A stretch of 64,000 bases of DNA from Hemibagrus wyckioides (taxonomy: Eukaryota; Chordata; Actinopteri; Siluriformes; Bagridae), in NCBI RefSeq assembly GCF_019097595.1, contig NC_080723.1, positions 11,578,011-11,642,010 on the forward strand, given 5' to 3'. Under the pieces are notes generated by a model. The model was given only the letters and a program-made list of their open reading frames with translations, made no database searches and was not told the DNA's origin. Positions 25,742-36,900 of the stretch are shown one piece after another. The translations under genes and the position numbers were made by a program. Positions within the stretch are counted from its first letter, which is position 1. Each line of letters begins with the position of its first letter.

Positions 25742-28155
25742 AATTATTGAGACATTGACATTTTTTGTTGTGGTATACCCACACCTGTTGTTGGCTTTTG
25801 TTTCAATAAATTGTTTGAGATGAGGAAATCACCATTGCATGCTTCTACTTAAATGCCCTACTTTCATGATATAATATCACTGTAGTGTGAACTTTTTACA
25901 TTTTCCATAAATTTCACCCAAAAGCCAACTATCCTTAACTTTTTTGTGGGTAGTGTATATCAGCACTAGTTTTTGGTATACATCTTGATGAAGAATACAT
26001 ATGTAATAAGTAGGGGTGGGCCGTCAGGGCCAGCAAGGCCTTCTCTGCTGGCCTAAACAGCAGTGATCTGAATCTGACTGACTTGCTGACTTGCATTTTA
26101 ATATATTTAATATATTTTTCCATGAATGTGTATTAAATTATTCCCAATAGCCTATTCTCTACATTTTATAGCTTTTCTCTTGGTTGCGCTGCTTCCAGTA
26201 GTGTATATTTATGATAAGAGTATTTATCCAATCATATTTCAGCCTGTTGACAGGGTGAAAGAAATCTGCCCTTAAGGCCTTCAGAATCAATAGTGCAGGC
26301 GCCTGTAGCTTAAAATAAGTGGCAATGAAATTACATTAACCAATCAGATTTTGAGTTGGTGTCACTGGGGCCATCTAGCAGGCATACGATTACGTCAGCA
26401 ATTTTCCGTCCTTTGATTGGATAATTGGAGTAGTCAGAGGCAGCGAACTGCACAACCTAAATAAAATATATATATTTTAACTCACAATGGCTGACAGAGG
26501 AGAAGAAATCGATTTGGTTGCAGACATCCTTACAAATGCATTTTCAAGGCGGACTGTAATAAAATTGACTATTCCTTGTGAGGTGTGAAATACTGTAGCC
26601 TAATTTCTATTTTACTTCGCTATTTAGTTGATATTTTTGGTTAATTAGTATCTATTGCCGTGGCGTCGTGATGATGGTATAGAGGTGAATTAATTCAGGA
26701 AGGACACCAGTGAAGGCCTAGCTGTGAAATGCACGGCTGTGAAATCCACTGGTAATAAGGGATATTATAAATAGACACAACTAATGCATACTTGATGTTA
26801 AAATTCGTCATGCACTTACTGCTTATGGATCTTTAGCTTTGCCATCTTTATCTCTTCTTGCAGGACTTTCTGCAGTTCATCTCTGATCAGCTTCCTCAGA
26901 TTTTCTTCATTGACTAAATACAAGAGAGAGCAAAATTGTTGATCTCCTAGAAAAAAGGCTATAATATATTTAAGGAAAAGCACATTCTACAAAAAAAGAA
27001 CCTCTAAAAAGCATAATAAGAACACATCATTAACATGATCAAGCCTCACCCATAGCCGCTGGAGAAGTAAGTGGACCCACTGTTTCAGTTAGAGGAGGCA
27101 ACACTGGTGCAACAGCTGGCTCAACAACAGGAGTTGGAGCTGGGGTATCTTCATTATGTGGGCATCCATTCTGCCCCACTGAGGGAACTTCACAGGACAC
27201 AGCTAGAGAAGAAGAGGGTGGAGGAGGCAGCAACTCTTCCAGGTTGCTGGACAAGTCACTGGGCTTGACAGGTGCAGGTGGAATGTCTGTTGATATTTCC
27301 ATTGATTTAGAGGTTGATGTGAGTGGTGTAACAGGCAAAAGTGGCAATTCAATCTTAGCCACTGGCTCATAGGTATGTGTTGTAGGCAGCTCTACTTGTT
27401 CAACTGTAATAGTTGCATCTAGGGTCAGAGTAGGTGTAGATGGGACAGATGATTCCACAGGTATGTTAATTGTATCAACAGTGGGAGGCAGGTGTATGGC
27501 TTGAACAGGTGGAGCAGTGAGCACATCATTAGTTAATGGCATTGTTGGTGGTTCAAGAGGTATGGCTGTTGGTTCACTAGGTGAAGGAGAAGGCACAGTA
27601 TCAGTAATTGGAGGCAGAGGTGGAGAAATATCCACAGCTTCAGGAGAAGGTGATAATAGTCCAGGTACAGGCTCAGCAGGTAGAGGCATTGCTACAGCTT
27701 CAGTGACAGTTAAAGGAGATGTGGTTATTGGTATGGGGTCAGCAGGTGGAGCTGGAGGTACAGATTCAGAGGACATGGATATTACTATATGTTCTTGAAC
27801 TGAAGGCACAGGAGCAGGCACAGGCTCAGTTACAGTATGAGCAACTGAGGGAACTGCTTCAACAGTAGGTGTGGATGTAGGTGATGTCTCCTGACTTACT
27901 GACACTAGAGGAGCAAGTGGACTGATGGACTCCTGCAGAGATGGTGGTACCAGTGCACTGGCATATGAAGGAGGTTGGGGCAGTTTTGGTGGCAAAAGCT
28001 CAGTAGGAGTCAAGGTCTCACTCTGAGGGGTTAAAAGCTGATCTGGTGGAGGACATGTTGAGCTTTTGGACTGAGAACGCTGGGCTGGTGGAGGCTCCCT
28101 CATGCGATCAATCACTCTATCGGTCATCTGCCAACCACATGTAAAAAAAAAAAAT

Positions 28156-28187
<32 letters not shown>

Positions 28188-29209
28188 GTTGTAGAAAATT
28201 CCTTAGGAGTCCCCTGGAAGTTTAGCTGTTCAAGCTTTTTAAAATGGGTCCTGGAACCATTTTCAAATGAGGTATATATAAAACTACCATTCAATATGAT
28301 CCATGACGCGAACATAAATAAAAGACTTGATGTATGCCAAGTATGGACCCCTTTCAGTGCAAAAATAAATTATTATGGACCCATGATCACATCGTAATCA
28401 TTCTGATGACTTAGTATGTAGTTATTAAACACAGCTAGCAAATGTGAACGATAACATCATTTATTGCAACCATTAGCCCTCTTATATTCCTGAACTTCCT
28501 GTTACACACAAACGCAAACCTTTTGCAGAGACATGTTTAAATTAAATAAAATTCTACAATCTATCAACACAATTTTTAAATTAACATCATACTACTGTGT
28601 AAATATTAAGCTTTTTAATACTGGCCTTTTCATGCACTTTGCACCATCAATAGACATCATCATCGGAGGATCAGGGTTCAAGCCCCAGCACCACCAAACT
28701 CCACTGTTGGGCAACTGAACAAGGCCCTTAACCCCCTCTGCTCCAGGGGCACTGTATCATAGCTGCCCCTGCGCTCTGACCCCAACTTTCTCAGCTGGGA
28801 TATGTGAAGAAAAGAATTCTGCTGTAATGTGTGTGGTAATAAAGGCTTCATGCCCTCAGTTCTATGTTGTTATTATTATTATTATTATTATATCAGTTGC
28901 TGGTTATATCACCATGTGTGCAGGCTGTGCTAAACAGAACAGTGTGTACCTTTCTAAGACCTATTAGAGTAATGTGAGTTTAAAGACCAGGCACACCCAC
29001 CAGTGTACCCCAAATATACTACTACCTGGGCTTTTCTCCCAGAATCCATTCAGAAAGCTAAACTCTGCAGTATTTTATCAGAAAGAGAAGACTGTAACCA
29101 TAATTAAGTTTTGCTCTGTTAAACTTACCCGAATGCCCTTCACAAACACGACCCCTTCTGCGTCCTCAGAGTCCACTGAGATGTGCCTGGAGCTGTTGCT
29201 GCCCCCCAT
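22738..29209 (-). CDS. chchd3: MIC19/CHCHD3-like MICOS subunit with a giant proline-rich exon; 3' end not found
   Basis: Six exons (29,209-29,129; 28,127-27,050; 26,913-26,820; 25,545-25,374; 23,548-23,465; 22,808-22,738) splice in frame to 526 codons plus two bases. The N-terminus MGGSNSSRH has a myristoylation-type MGGxxS, followed by VKGIR and VIDRMRE, as in CHCHD3. Residues 388-526 form the charged coiled coil ([33 protein letters not shown]). Residues 28-386, all from exon 2, are a Pro/Thr/Ser/Val-rich stretch with about 80 prolines. The human protein has no such stretch and is only about 227 aa. MIC19 sits on the inner mitochondrial membrane and links MIC60 to the SAM complex. The C-terminal CHCH domain was not found. 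It may lie in unrecognised exons to the left, outside the window, or be lost. CHCHD6/MIC25 is the alternative; the MGG/VKGIR wording and the SLC35B4 neighbour favour CHCHD3. Confidence 0.8.
22845..23400. repeat. Interspersed teleost repeat in chchd3 intron
   Basis: Starts with repeated caatt units and tgtatagcgccttttacaat, then a cattgtctcaaagcagcttta motif, split here as cattgtctcaaag and cagcttta, and ends in a segment about dimension-like wording ccctgggatgatatgaggg. This wording recurs in many otophysan fish genomes. It has no coding capacity. It lies between exons 5 and 6. Confidence 0.6.
24142..24662 (+). mobile_element. Tc1-like non-autonomous element (derivative 2)
   Basis: Ends atcgatcaggcataacattatg and its inverted partner cataatgttatgcctggtcag, each split by a few mutations, bound an element of about 520 bp. 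The inside carries the start of a Tc1-type transposase ([19 protein letters not shown] helix-turn-helix, then [19 protein letters not shown]) joined directly to the right end, so the catalytic part is deleted. It lies in a chchd3 intron. Confidence 0.85.
25571..25740. repeat. Long palindromic (AT)n array beside chchd3 exon 4
   Basis: About 170 bp of TATA/ATAC dinucleotides with a central GTATGTATGTATACATACAT, itself nearly palindromic. The array starts only ~24 bases upstream (in transcript sense) of the acceptor at 25,547-25,546, so it occupies the place where the branch point would normally be. Confidence 0.95.
26005..26745 (+). mobile_element. Degenerate hAT-like element in chchd3 intron
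   Basis: Starts with ggggtgggccgtcagggcc and ends near gaaggcctagctgtgaaatg, wording I associate with a common fish hAT family. From 26,487 a short frame [20 protein letters not shown] (33 aa in all) resembles the N-terminus of the zinc-finger/hAT-type proteins of that family and then stops. Target duplications are not clear. Assignment to hAT is from memory of the family. Confidence 0.4.
28153..28187. repeat. (GATA)n(GA)n microsatellite
   Basis: Four GATA units followed by GA repeats, in the intron just upstream of chchd3 exon 2. Confidence 0.9.
28655..28862 (+). repeat. SINE-like repeat, 3' part
   Basis: Contains gggttcaagccccagcacca (B-box-like GGTTCAAGCC), aaggcccttaaccccctctg and an ending with ataaaggcttc. 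Related tails are near 41,310-41,400 and 36,165-36,240. It lies in chchd3 intron 1. Confidence 0.6.
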
Positions 29210-29520
29210 CTCTATCAGCACGCGCGCCGCGCCGCCCCTAAATCTTATATTAATTATAGGCACAGATTGAGAACTAACTTGTAGTATTTGGAGTCAATAC
29301 CCATTCAGAGGGTCCAACATCCAACCCTGCCCCCTTCGCCTGAGCCGAGAACGATGCTTTCCACTGGACAGCGAGACGGAGGTACTAGCAACAGCGCTTC
29401 CTATTGGTCAGAGCACTCTGCACGCGCTGTGCTTGACTACACATCCAGAGGACAGCTCTAAGGAACAGTGGGAGGCTGTGGCTGGAGCTTGTGCTGCCTG
29501 ATCGTCCCGCGCATGCGCAA
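29210..29520 (-). promoter_or_regulatory. CpG-rich promoter of chchd3 with NRF-1 site
   Basis: A GC-rich block upstream of the chchd3 start contains GCGCATGCGC at 29,509-29,518, the consensus of nuclear respiratory factor 1, which controls many genes for mitochondrial proteins. It also has an inverted CCAAT box (ATTGG) at 29,403-29,407. Both fit a housekeeping mitochondrial gene. The start of transcription is not determined. Confidence 0.55.
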
Positions 29521-30859
29521 AAACGTCAATACAAAAAATGTTTAAAATTTAAAGATTTATTTATTACGACTAATTTCGTTTACTATAATACTACTATAAT
29601 ATTATTTCGATTAGTATTCAAAGTGGGTGGTTTCAAGTATTTTGTTTGTGGACTTACAACTTTATTTTATTTTATTAAGCTGTCCATTTTGTTTTATTCA
29701 GATGTTAAGCAATAAATAAAAAAATCCATTTTCACAAAGACAAACAACCAAGCTGTTGGATTCTCTATTCTGATTGGTCAGAAAGTGTTGATTAATTTTC
29801 TATAACTGCAGTTCTAACCAGGGGTTTATATGAATGACCTCACTCTAATACTTTATGCGGGCAGTTATAGTGGACAATCCATATAATCAAGTAATAAGGC
29901 TAAAAATAACTGGATAAAAAATGTTATTTAACAAAAGAAAAGACTACACTAATTGATATGAAGTTTTCAATTAGGAAATGTTTATTTAACATGTTTGGAA
30001 GGAGTCTTAAATGTCAGAGCTTTTATAATGTCAGTAAGGTTCTACCATGGGAGAGACAGAGCAATCACATTTTGTCTTAATTTACTTCAAGTAAGAAAAA
30101 AGGACAGGTGGTAAGCTTCCTATTTATTGCTGAGCAGAACAAACAATAACAGAAAGTTACTGTAACCACCCCACTTCAGGGTTGTAACTCTACCTCACAT
30201 AAGGCTCTATCTTCCTATAAAATCACAGCTGACTTGTGTTTTTATTCCTGACTTGTGTTTGTCTTTTGCCTGAGCAGCAAACATTATTCACTGTGTGGTG
30301 TAGATGGGCAACAAATGATGAGTTACACACTGTAGAATAATAAACATGGGTTAATTTTATTATAGCAGTAGAGTCTGGTGGAAATGTGTTTCATATGAGG
30401 GCTGTGAGATAACACTTTATCTGAGACATTAAGACTCATCTTGAGACTCACTAAGTAAACAATAAAATCCTGAGACATAATTACAAATTTATACAGTACA
30501 TATCTGCCGACTAAAATCTGTATTACACATTTCTGTTCTAATCCCCTAAATCTTAATCCCCCTAACTAGACCAAAACACATAGTAATTTTCCTGTGCACA
30601 AATTCCCTACCTCAGTTGAAAACATAGTAAATAAGTTGCAGACATAATGTAACTCCGAATGTCTGAAAATGTACTACTATTCTACAGACTTATTACTGCT
30701 TATTTCCCATAAGAAAACTGATAAAGGAGTGGATTTGTGAAAGAAATTAGCTTTTTGTTTTTGACCCTAAAATACAGCCTTAGAATATTTTAAAAGTAGA
30801 AAGAACCTGCATAGCAGTGCTAGAACCTGCTATGCCACAATGCCCATAGGCATGGTTAC

Positions 30860-30890
<31 letters not shown>

Positions 30891-30916
30891 GAGGTATTCT
30901 GTTGTGCTCATCATTT
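29521..30916. other. Intergenic AT-rich stretch between chchd3 promoter and slc35b4 3' end
   Basis: No coding frame with family motifs. The right part is probably slc35b4 3' UTR, with minus-strand polyadenylation signals possible where tttatt occurs on the plus strand (for example near 30,240). A CA microsatellite lies at 30,862-30,890. Confidence 0.5.
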
Positions 30917-33900
30917 TTACTCTGCCTTCTTGCCTGGTTTCTCTCCTTTCACTGCCATGCGGATGCTGGACAACACCTCAGTGTACAGAAGCGTTCCCAT
31001 GAAGACCACAGCTGTGCCAACCCAGTGCCAGGCTGTGAATGGGTTCCGGAAGTACAATATAGAGATGATGAGGCTCAGGAATTTTCGGAGAGTCACTACT
31101 AGTGTAACAGTAAGGGAGGTGCACTCTGTGGTTAGGATGAATACACCCCGAATGCATACGTATCTGAGGAAGCAGCCGAGTTAAGGGCTAGATAAAGTTA
31201 AAATCTTTGTGTGTGTGTGTGTGTGTGCGCGCACGATCAGCCATAAGATTCAAACCACTAACAGGTGATATGAATAACACTGATTATCTCGTTACAATGG
31301 CACCTGTCAACCCAGGTAAATGACCGCATTGGATGGGACCAGGAAGCTGATAGAGGCAGTGTGATGCTCTGGGCAAATGTTCTGCTGAGAAACCTTGGGT
31401 CATACCATTCATGTGGATGTTACTTTGACATGTACCACCTACCTAAACATTGTTGCAGACCAAGTATGCCGCTTTATGGCAACTATATTACCTAATGGCA
31501 GTGGCCTCTTTCAGCAGGATAACGTGTCCTGCTTTTAATATTATGGCTGATCAGTGTATATATTTCAAAATATTGCCATATGTCAAAGGATACTGGGTGA
31601 TGACATTCATCGCTAAATGCAACCACATAACTGGTACACTTTGACCAATCACAGGGAGTTCCACAGGAGCTTTAAGAAAAGGACATTGAGACATTAGAAT
31701 AATCAGAATAAATATCTGTTAGCACTATTCACATAGTAATGCCTAGTGAAATCGTCTACCTACATTTAAATCCCCTGTTCCTTCTAAATCGAAGAAAATA
31801 AACCTCTGCTTTACAATTTACCTGCCAACCCCAGCCCCTCTCCCCAACCCAGCAACTTCAGAATAACATACTGGAGTATTTTGCAAATAAACAATCTTCT
31901 CAAATATAAAGAAAAATTTAATAGATAATGAATGATGATTTTCATATTTTCATATTTTCATAGTACAACTACAGGTTTCTAAATGCTTTGGAGCACTTTG
32001 CTACATGCTTAGAGAGCTTCTTCTGCTCTAACTGTCCTGCTTCACATTGTCTGTGGGTAAAAAAAAGTTAATATAAATGGTAGTAAGACTCACTGGTTTG
32101 ACTGAAGAGTACAGCGTGGTTATAGATGTCAGTCGAGAGCAGCAGAAACCCTGGCAATGGCAGGCAATGCTGAAAGAAGCAGAGAAACTACACTGACAAC
32201 AGAATGACCCAGAAAACCTATATACATCGAATTTGATGCCCCATTCACACCCGTGCCACATTTAACAATGTGCAGAAAAATTTGGAGTGCGAGACTAAAT
32301 ATAAAATTATCATTAAATTTTGGGATTTTTTTTTTATCACAGTGCTGCTGAATTCTCAGACCTTTTCCTGAAATCTGTTGTTGATTCATTTTCTAAAACA
32401 CCATGGCTCAGCTAAAATCAGGAACTTGTACAGTTTTTAAATAATCAGAGGTGTACAGTAACAAAGTACATTTACTTGAGTACTGTACTTAAGTACACTT
32501 TTTGAGTATCTTTACTTTACTTGAGTATAATTTTTTCTGGAAACTTGTTACTTTAAATTCACTCCATTTAAAAGACAAATATTGTACTTTTTTACTCCAC
32601 TACATTTCTGTCGAGGTCACTGAGTAGTAAATAGTTACGTTAATCAGAGGATGATTTGTTTTCACTCTTGTAGCATCACGTGTCGTGAGGTTCAGTGGTT
32701 TTCCGTCATTTTTTGAACTCTGATCAATTGGTGGCAAAATGGACGAATCATTTCATATGCGCATCCATGGCCATACTTAGACAGTATGTTCCTGTTTTTA
32801 GAAAAGAGTAAAGATTCTTTCCATTTTAAATGTTTGCTTTGGGTGGCACGGTGGCTTAGTGGTTAGCATGTTCGCCTCACACCTCCAGCGTCCTGGGTTC
32901 AAGTCTCGCTCCCACTCACTGTGTGGAGTTTGCATGTTCTCCCCGTGCTTGGTGGGTTTCCTCCCACAGTCCAAAGACATGCTTCTAGACTGTCTCTAAA
33001 TCGCTCTGAGTGCCATGAAGTATCCTCATACACTTCGGATAAAGAGGATTTCTTCTCTAATATTGTGCATGTGCGCACACAGGTTGTTTGGATGTGTCCT
33101 AACATGTACAGCTGAAGGTATGACTATGCTGACATCTTATCCAGCCTTATCCACTGTCACTTAAGCTGAACACAGCCCTCAGTGGCCTGTGAGAGGTTTT
33201 TTAGTGCAGCTGGATTGATCTTTAGCCCAAGAAGTTGAGCAATTAATTTGCATATGAACCAGCTTCTACTTAAGATGAAAAAGGACTTTTTTAAGTTTGA
33301 CTTATTTGACCATAGTACGATTTCTCTCTACTAGTGATCTGTTAGACATAGTATCGTTGTCACAACTAATGGTTTTGAAATTTTTGTTTTGACAGCAAAT
33401 AAGTCTTTCTGTTTTGCTCTTTGTTAAAGCAGTGTAGCTGTTGGGCAGTTATACAGCTACAGTTATACAGGTACAGTTATACAGGTACAGTTATACAGCT
33501 ACAGTTATACAGGTACAGTTATACAGGTACAGTTATACAGCTACAGTTATACAGCTACAGTTGTGGAGCTGGGTTTTAAAGCAGGTTGGATTTTTTTTCT
33601 GATCAGTCTGCATTTACAGACCACTTGATTCAAATGTGCATGAATAGATACACACAGATGTGTACTTGGGGGTGGTAGGATCATTAAATAAACAATTAAA
33701 ATGATTATACATGTCTTTTTTGTCAATTCAGTAGTTTAATTTCTTAATTTTGTAACATTCTAAACGCTCTTAATTCTACAGATACTACAAACTGGTCAGT
33801 ATATTCACTAGGTTGCTGTAAGTATTGCATAAAACAATAATAAAACAATGCGATGGTATTTACTTTTTACTTTTGATACTTGAGTACTTTTAAAAACAAG

Positions 33901-36900
33901 TACTTCTGTACTTTTACTCTAATAAAAATCTGTCTTTACAACTTTTACTTGTAATGGAGTAATGTTTGACCAGTAGTATCTGTACTTTCACTCAAGTAAG
34001 GAAGTTGTGTACTTTGTCCACCTCTGTAAATAATGCACTTGTACTAATATTATTTTTACAATCAGTAAGTCTGACACTGTGAGGTACAAGCAACTTTTGA
34101 TCTGATCACTCAATGGCAGGTGTAAATGCAACTTCTGAACTAATAGGTCACAGAATTTCACTTACATTATAGAAGAGAGCCTCTTTCGAGTGCTTGCCAT
34201 ACTGCTTGTACAGCGTCTCTTGGAAAATGCCCATTAAAGCAGACACTATTAGGGCAAAGGTCAGCATGCCAATACCTTGAATAAAAATAGAAACTTCAGG
34301 CTTGTGTACTGGAGTAGTCTTTCAACCATATTCTTAAAAAACCTTTAAAAGGTACCTAAAAAAAAATCTAAACCTGTTGTTGTGGCTCAACAACATAAAC
34401 TAAAATATACATAGAGCCACAATTACCTAAAAGCCAGTGCAAGAACGCATACACGCCTTCCTCTTGTGTAGCAGCCTTTTCAGCACTCTAGCAAAAATCA
34501 TCAAATAAAGGTAAATGCATCTTTGCAAAACTAAGAATGAGATATAAAACTTTACACCAGTCAGAAAAAGATGGCACAACATTGACCAAGGTACTTACTA
34601 CTTGTTTGGCAGACATGATGGTACAGATAAAGATGCCTACTGATACCAAAAATATGGAAAGGTATTTACTTGATGAATACCTGAACCAGAGACAAGACAG
34701 CACATTGGTAAATTATGTCCATGAGCAAAATATTCTAATCATTCATATTAACATGCAACAAAACACTGAGCAACTGAATTTAAATATACCAAAGGGAATG
34801 GAAATGAAATAAAAACTAAGACGTGAAAAAGACTTTCGATATCAGTAGATGAATCATAGCAACGGTGTAAATATGTAAATTCATAAAAGTGAATGTAAAA
34901 GCATTAATAAGCATTACACAGTTTAATTACATTTTTTAAATGAAAATTCTTTTGTTTGTGGTTCTGGGGCTTTTGTGAAGATTACGGCTGCCTCTGCCAG
35001 GAGGTTTAGACTTGGCTTTTAACAAGATGCTGATGCAGTGTGGTTAAGGAAACACAAAATTAAGGCTATCTTAGATCCTTACTGAAAATCTTAATTAAAG
35101 AGGGGAGTCCACATGCACAAACCCAAAAATATAAAGAAGCTTGAAGAAGTGGACCAAGGTTAACATACATCCAATCCCTGTATGTTTTAGATCAAATTAT
35201 CACTTATTGCATACATTCTTCTCTCAGTATATTAAATTTTGCTCGGCGCTGTATCAATCCTACCTTTTTTTCAAAATGATGATACCCAGTATCATGTTTG
35301 CTATTAAAGAGCCCTGCAAGAAAATACATTTCTGTCATTCATATGGTTTAAAGCATACATCCTGATCAAATGGATGACTTGATGCAACTTGATGGATTCC
35401 TGAACAGATGTGTGAGACTTACAGATCTGAAGATCATGTGCAGTGGCATTGCAATGTTGAAGTTCAGGGCATAGTTGTTTACAACACTTACAGTGAAGAA
35501 CATGGTCACCATTATCACATAGTTTCTAGAAAGGAACAAAAACACAGAGAAGAGTATTAACACACTCAATAGATCTGGACTAATAAAAACAGCTGCTGAA
35601 AATTGAAGCTTGTTTTGAGCGGCTGATCGTATCAGCTACCAAAGCACAACTTTTGTAGCTTGGTAAGTGATTTTCCATCTTCTTTATTTCTTACTAAAAT
35701 ATTATAATTGCCTTACTGTGTTATTTTCGTAACAATATGTTTTCTATTTCTATAGTCGGTAATTCCGAAACTGCTTCCTTTCTACCAGTATTTACTAGCA
35801 GGCAAAGATGGTCTACGAGATTAAGCAGCTTGGCTTGTGTTTTAGTAAGTGGTAGCTGATGAGACTAAGGTGGATATTTTTAGCAGGGGCAATAAAATAG
35901 ATCCAACAAACAGGTCTGGTAAAATAAGGTTGTTTCTCATTTAAAATCATTCACAAATGCTGAATCCCTAGTTTCAGTTTACTGACTGTGTGAAGTTTCA
36001 CATATTCTTCCTGTTTCTTGTGGGTTTCCTCAAAAAAGTGCATATAGGGGGATGATTGGAAGTGTGTGAGTGTGGGTGCGTATGTGTGTGTGAGTGAGTG
36101 TGTGTGAGTGAGTGTGTGTGTGTGTGTGTGAGTGAGTGTGTGTGTGTCTGCTTGGGGTAGTCATAAGATCAATCCCCAGCACTACCAAACTGCCACGTAA
36201 CCATCAGCTGCTGAGTTATATAAATGATATAAATGGAAGTCAATCCAGATTTGGTGTCTGTCAAACGCTGTAATTGTGTGTGTGGTGATGTTTCATCCTG
36301 GGTGTATTCCCTTCTCTCACACAGTTTTCCTGGGATTAAGCTATAAATCCATTGCAAATCTGACCAGGATAAAGTGGTTTACTGAAGACGAATGAATGAA
36401 TGAATGAAGGAATGAATGCGTGCTCATTCAAAGAAAGCTGAGCCAGTGTAACATAATGAATGCGTGTGTTTTTGTGTATATACTATACTAGTATATTAAT
36501 TAAGTAATTATTACAGTGTAACACTGATTTTGACATTGAGCTCCTGAGTCTATAGTACTACTATAGGGAGTTACACCGACCAGGCATAACATTATGACCA
36601 CCTGCCTAATATTGTGTTGGTCCCCATTTCTCTGCCAAAACAGCCCTGACTCTTCTGTGTTTTGCACTGTGTATTCTGACACCTTCCTATCAGAACCAGC
36701 ATTAACTTCTTCAGCAGTTTGAGCAACAGAAGCCCGTCTGTTGCACGTGCACATGAATCAGTGAACCTTGGCCGCCCATGACCCTGTCTCCGGTTCACCA
36801 CTGTTCCTTCCTTGGACCACTTTTGATAGATACTGACCACTGCAGACCGGGAACACCCCAGAAGAGCTGCAGTTTTGGAGATGCTCTGATCCAGTCGTCT

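Larger units (their letters stand above)
32446..34026. mobile_element. Non-autonomous hAT transposon with perfect 8-bp target duplication
   Basis: The element starts CAGAGGTGTACAG and ends TCCACCTCTG, with terminal inverted repeats built from acttgagtact-type words on both ends. TAAATAAT flanks it on both sides (32,438-32,445 and 34,027-34,034), a perfect 8-bp target-site duplication as made by hAT transposases. At 1,581 bp it has no transposase frame. It carries a nested SINE and a 14-bp minisatellite and lies in slc35b4 intron 7. Confidence 0.9.

Noticed and set aside
25269..25784. A 171-codon minus-strand frame starting with an Ile/Tyr-rich stretch
   Set aside because: The first half is the AT microsatellite. 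Only the part from [14 protein letters not shown] onward is chchd3 exon 4, bounded by a clear acceptor at 25,547-25,546 and donor after 25,374.
32850..32920. Possible tRNA gene because of A-box and B-box words
   Set aside because: The boxes belong to a SINE head. There is no foldable acceptor stem, and the sequence continues into the SINE body.
33449..33560. Regular repeats resembling a CRISPR-like array
   Set aside because: Units abut with no spacers, and the sequence is a eukaryotic minisatellite inside a transposon.
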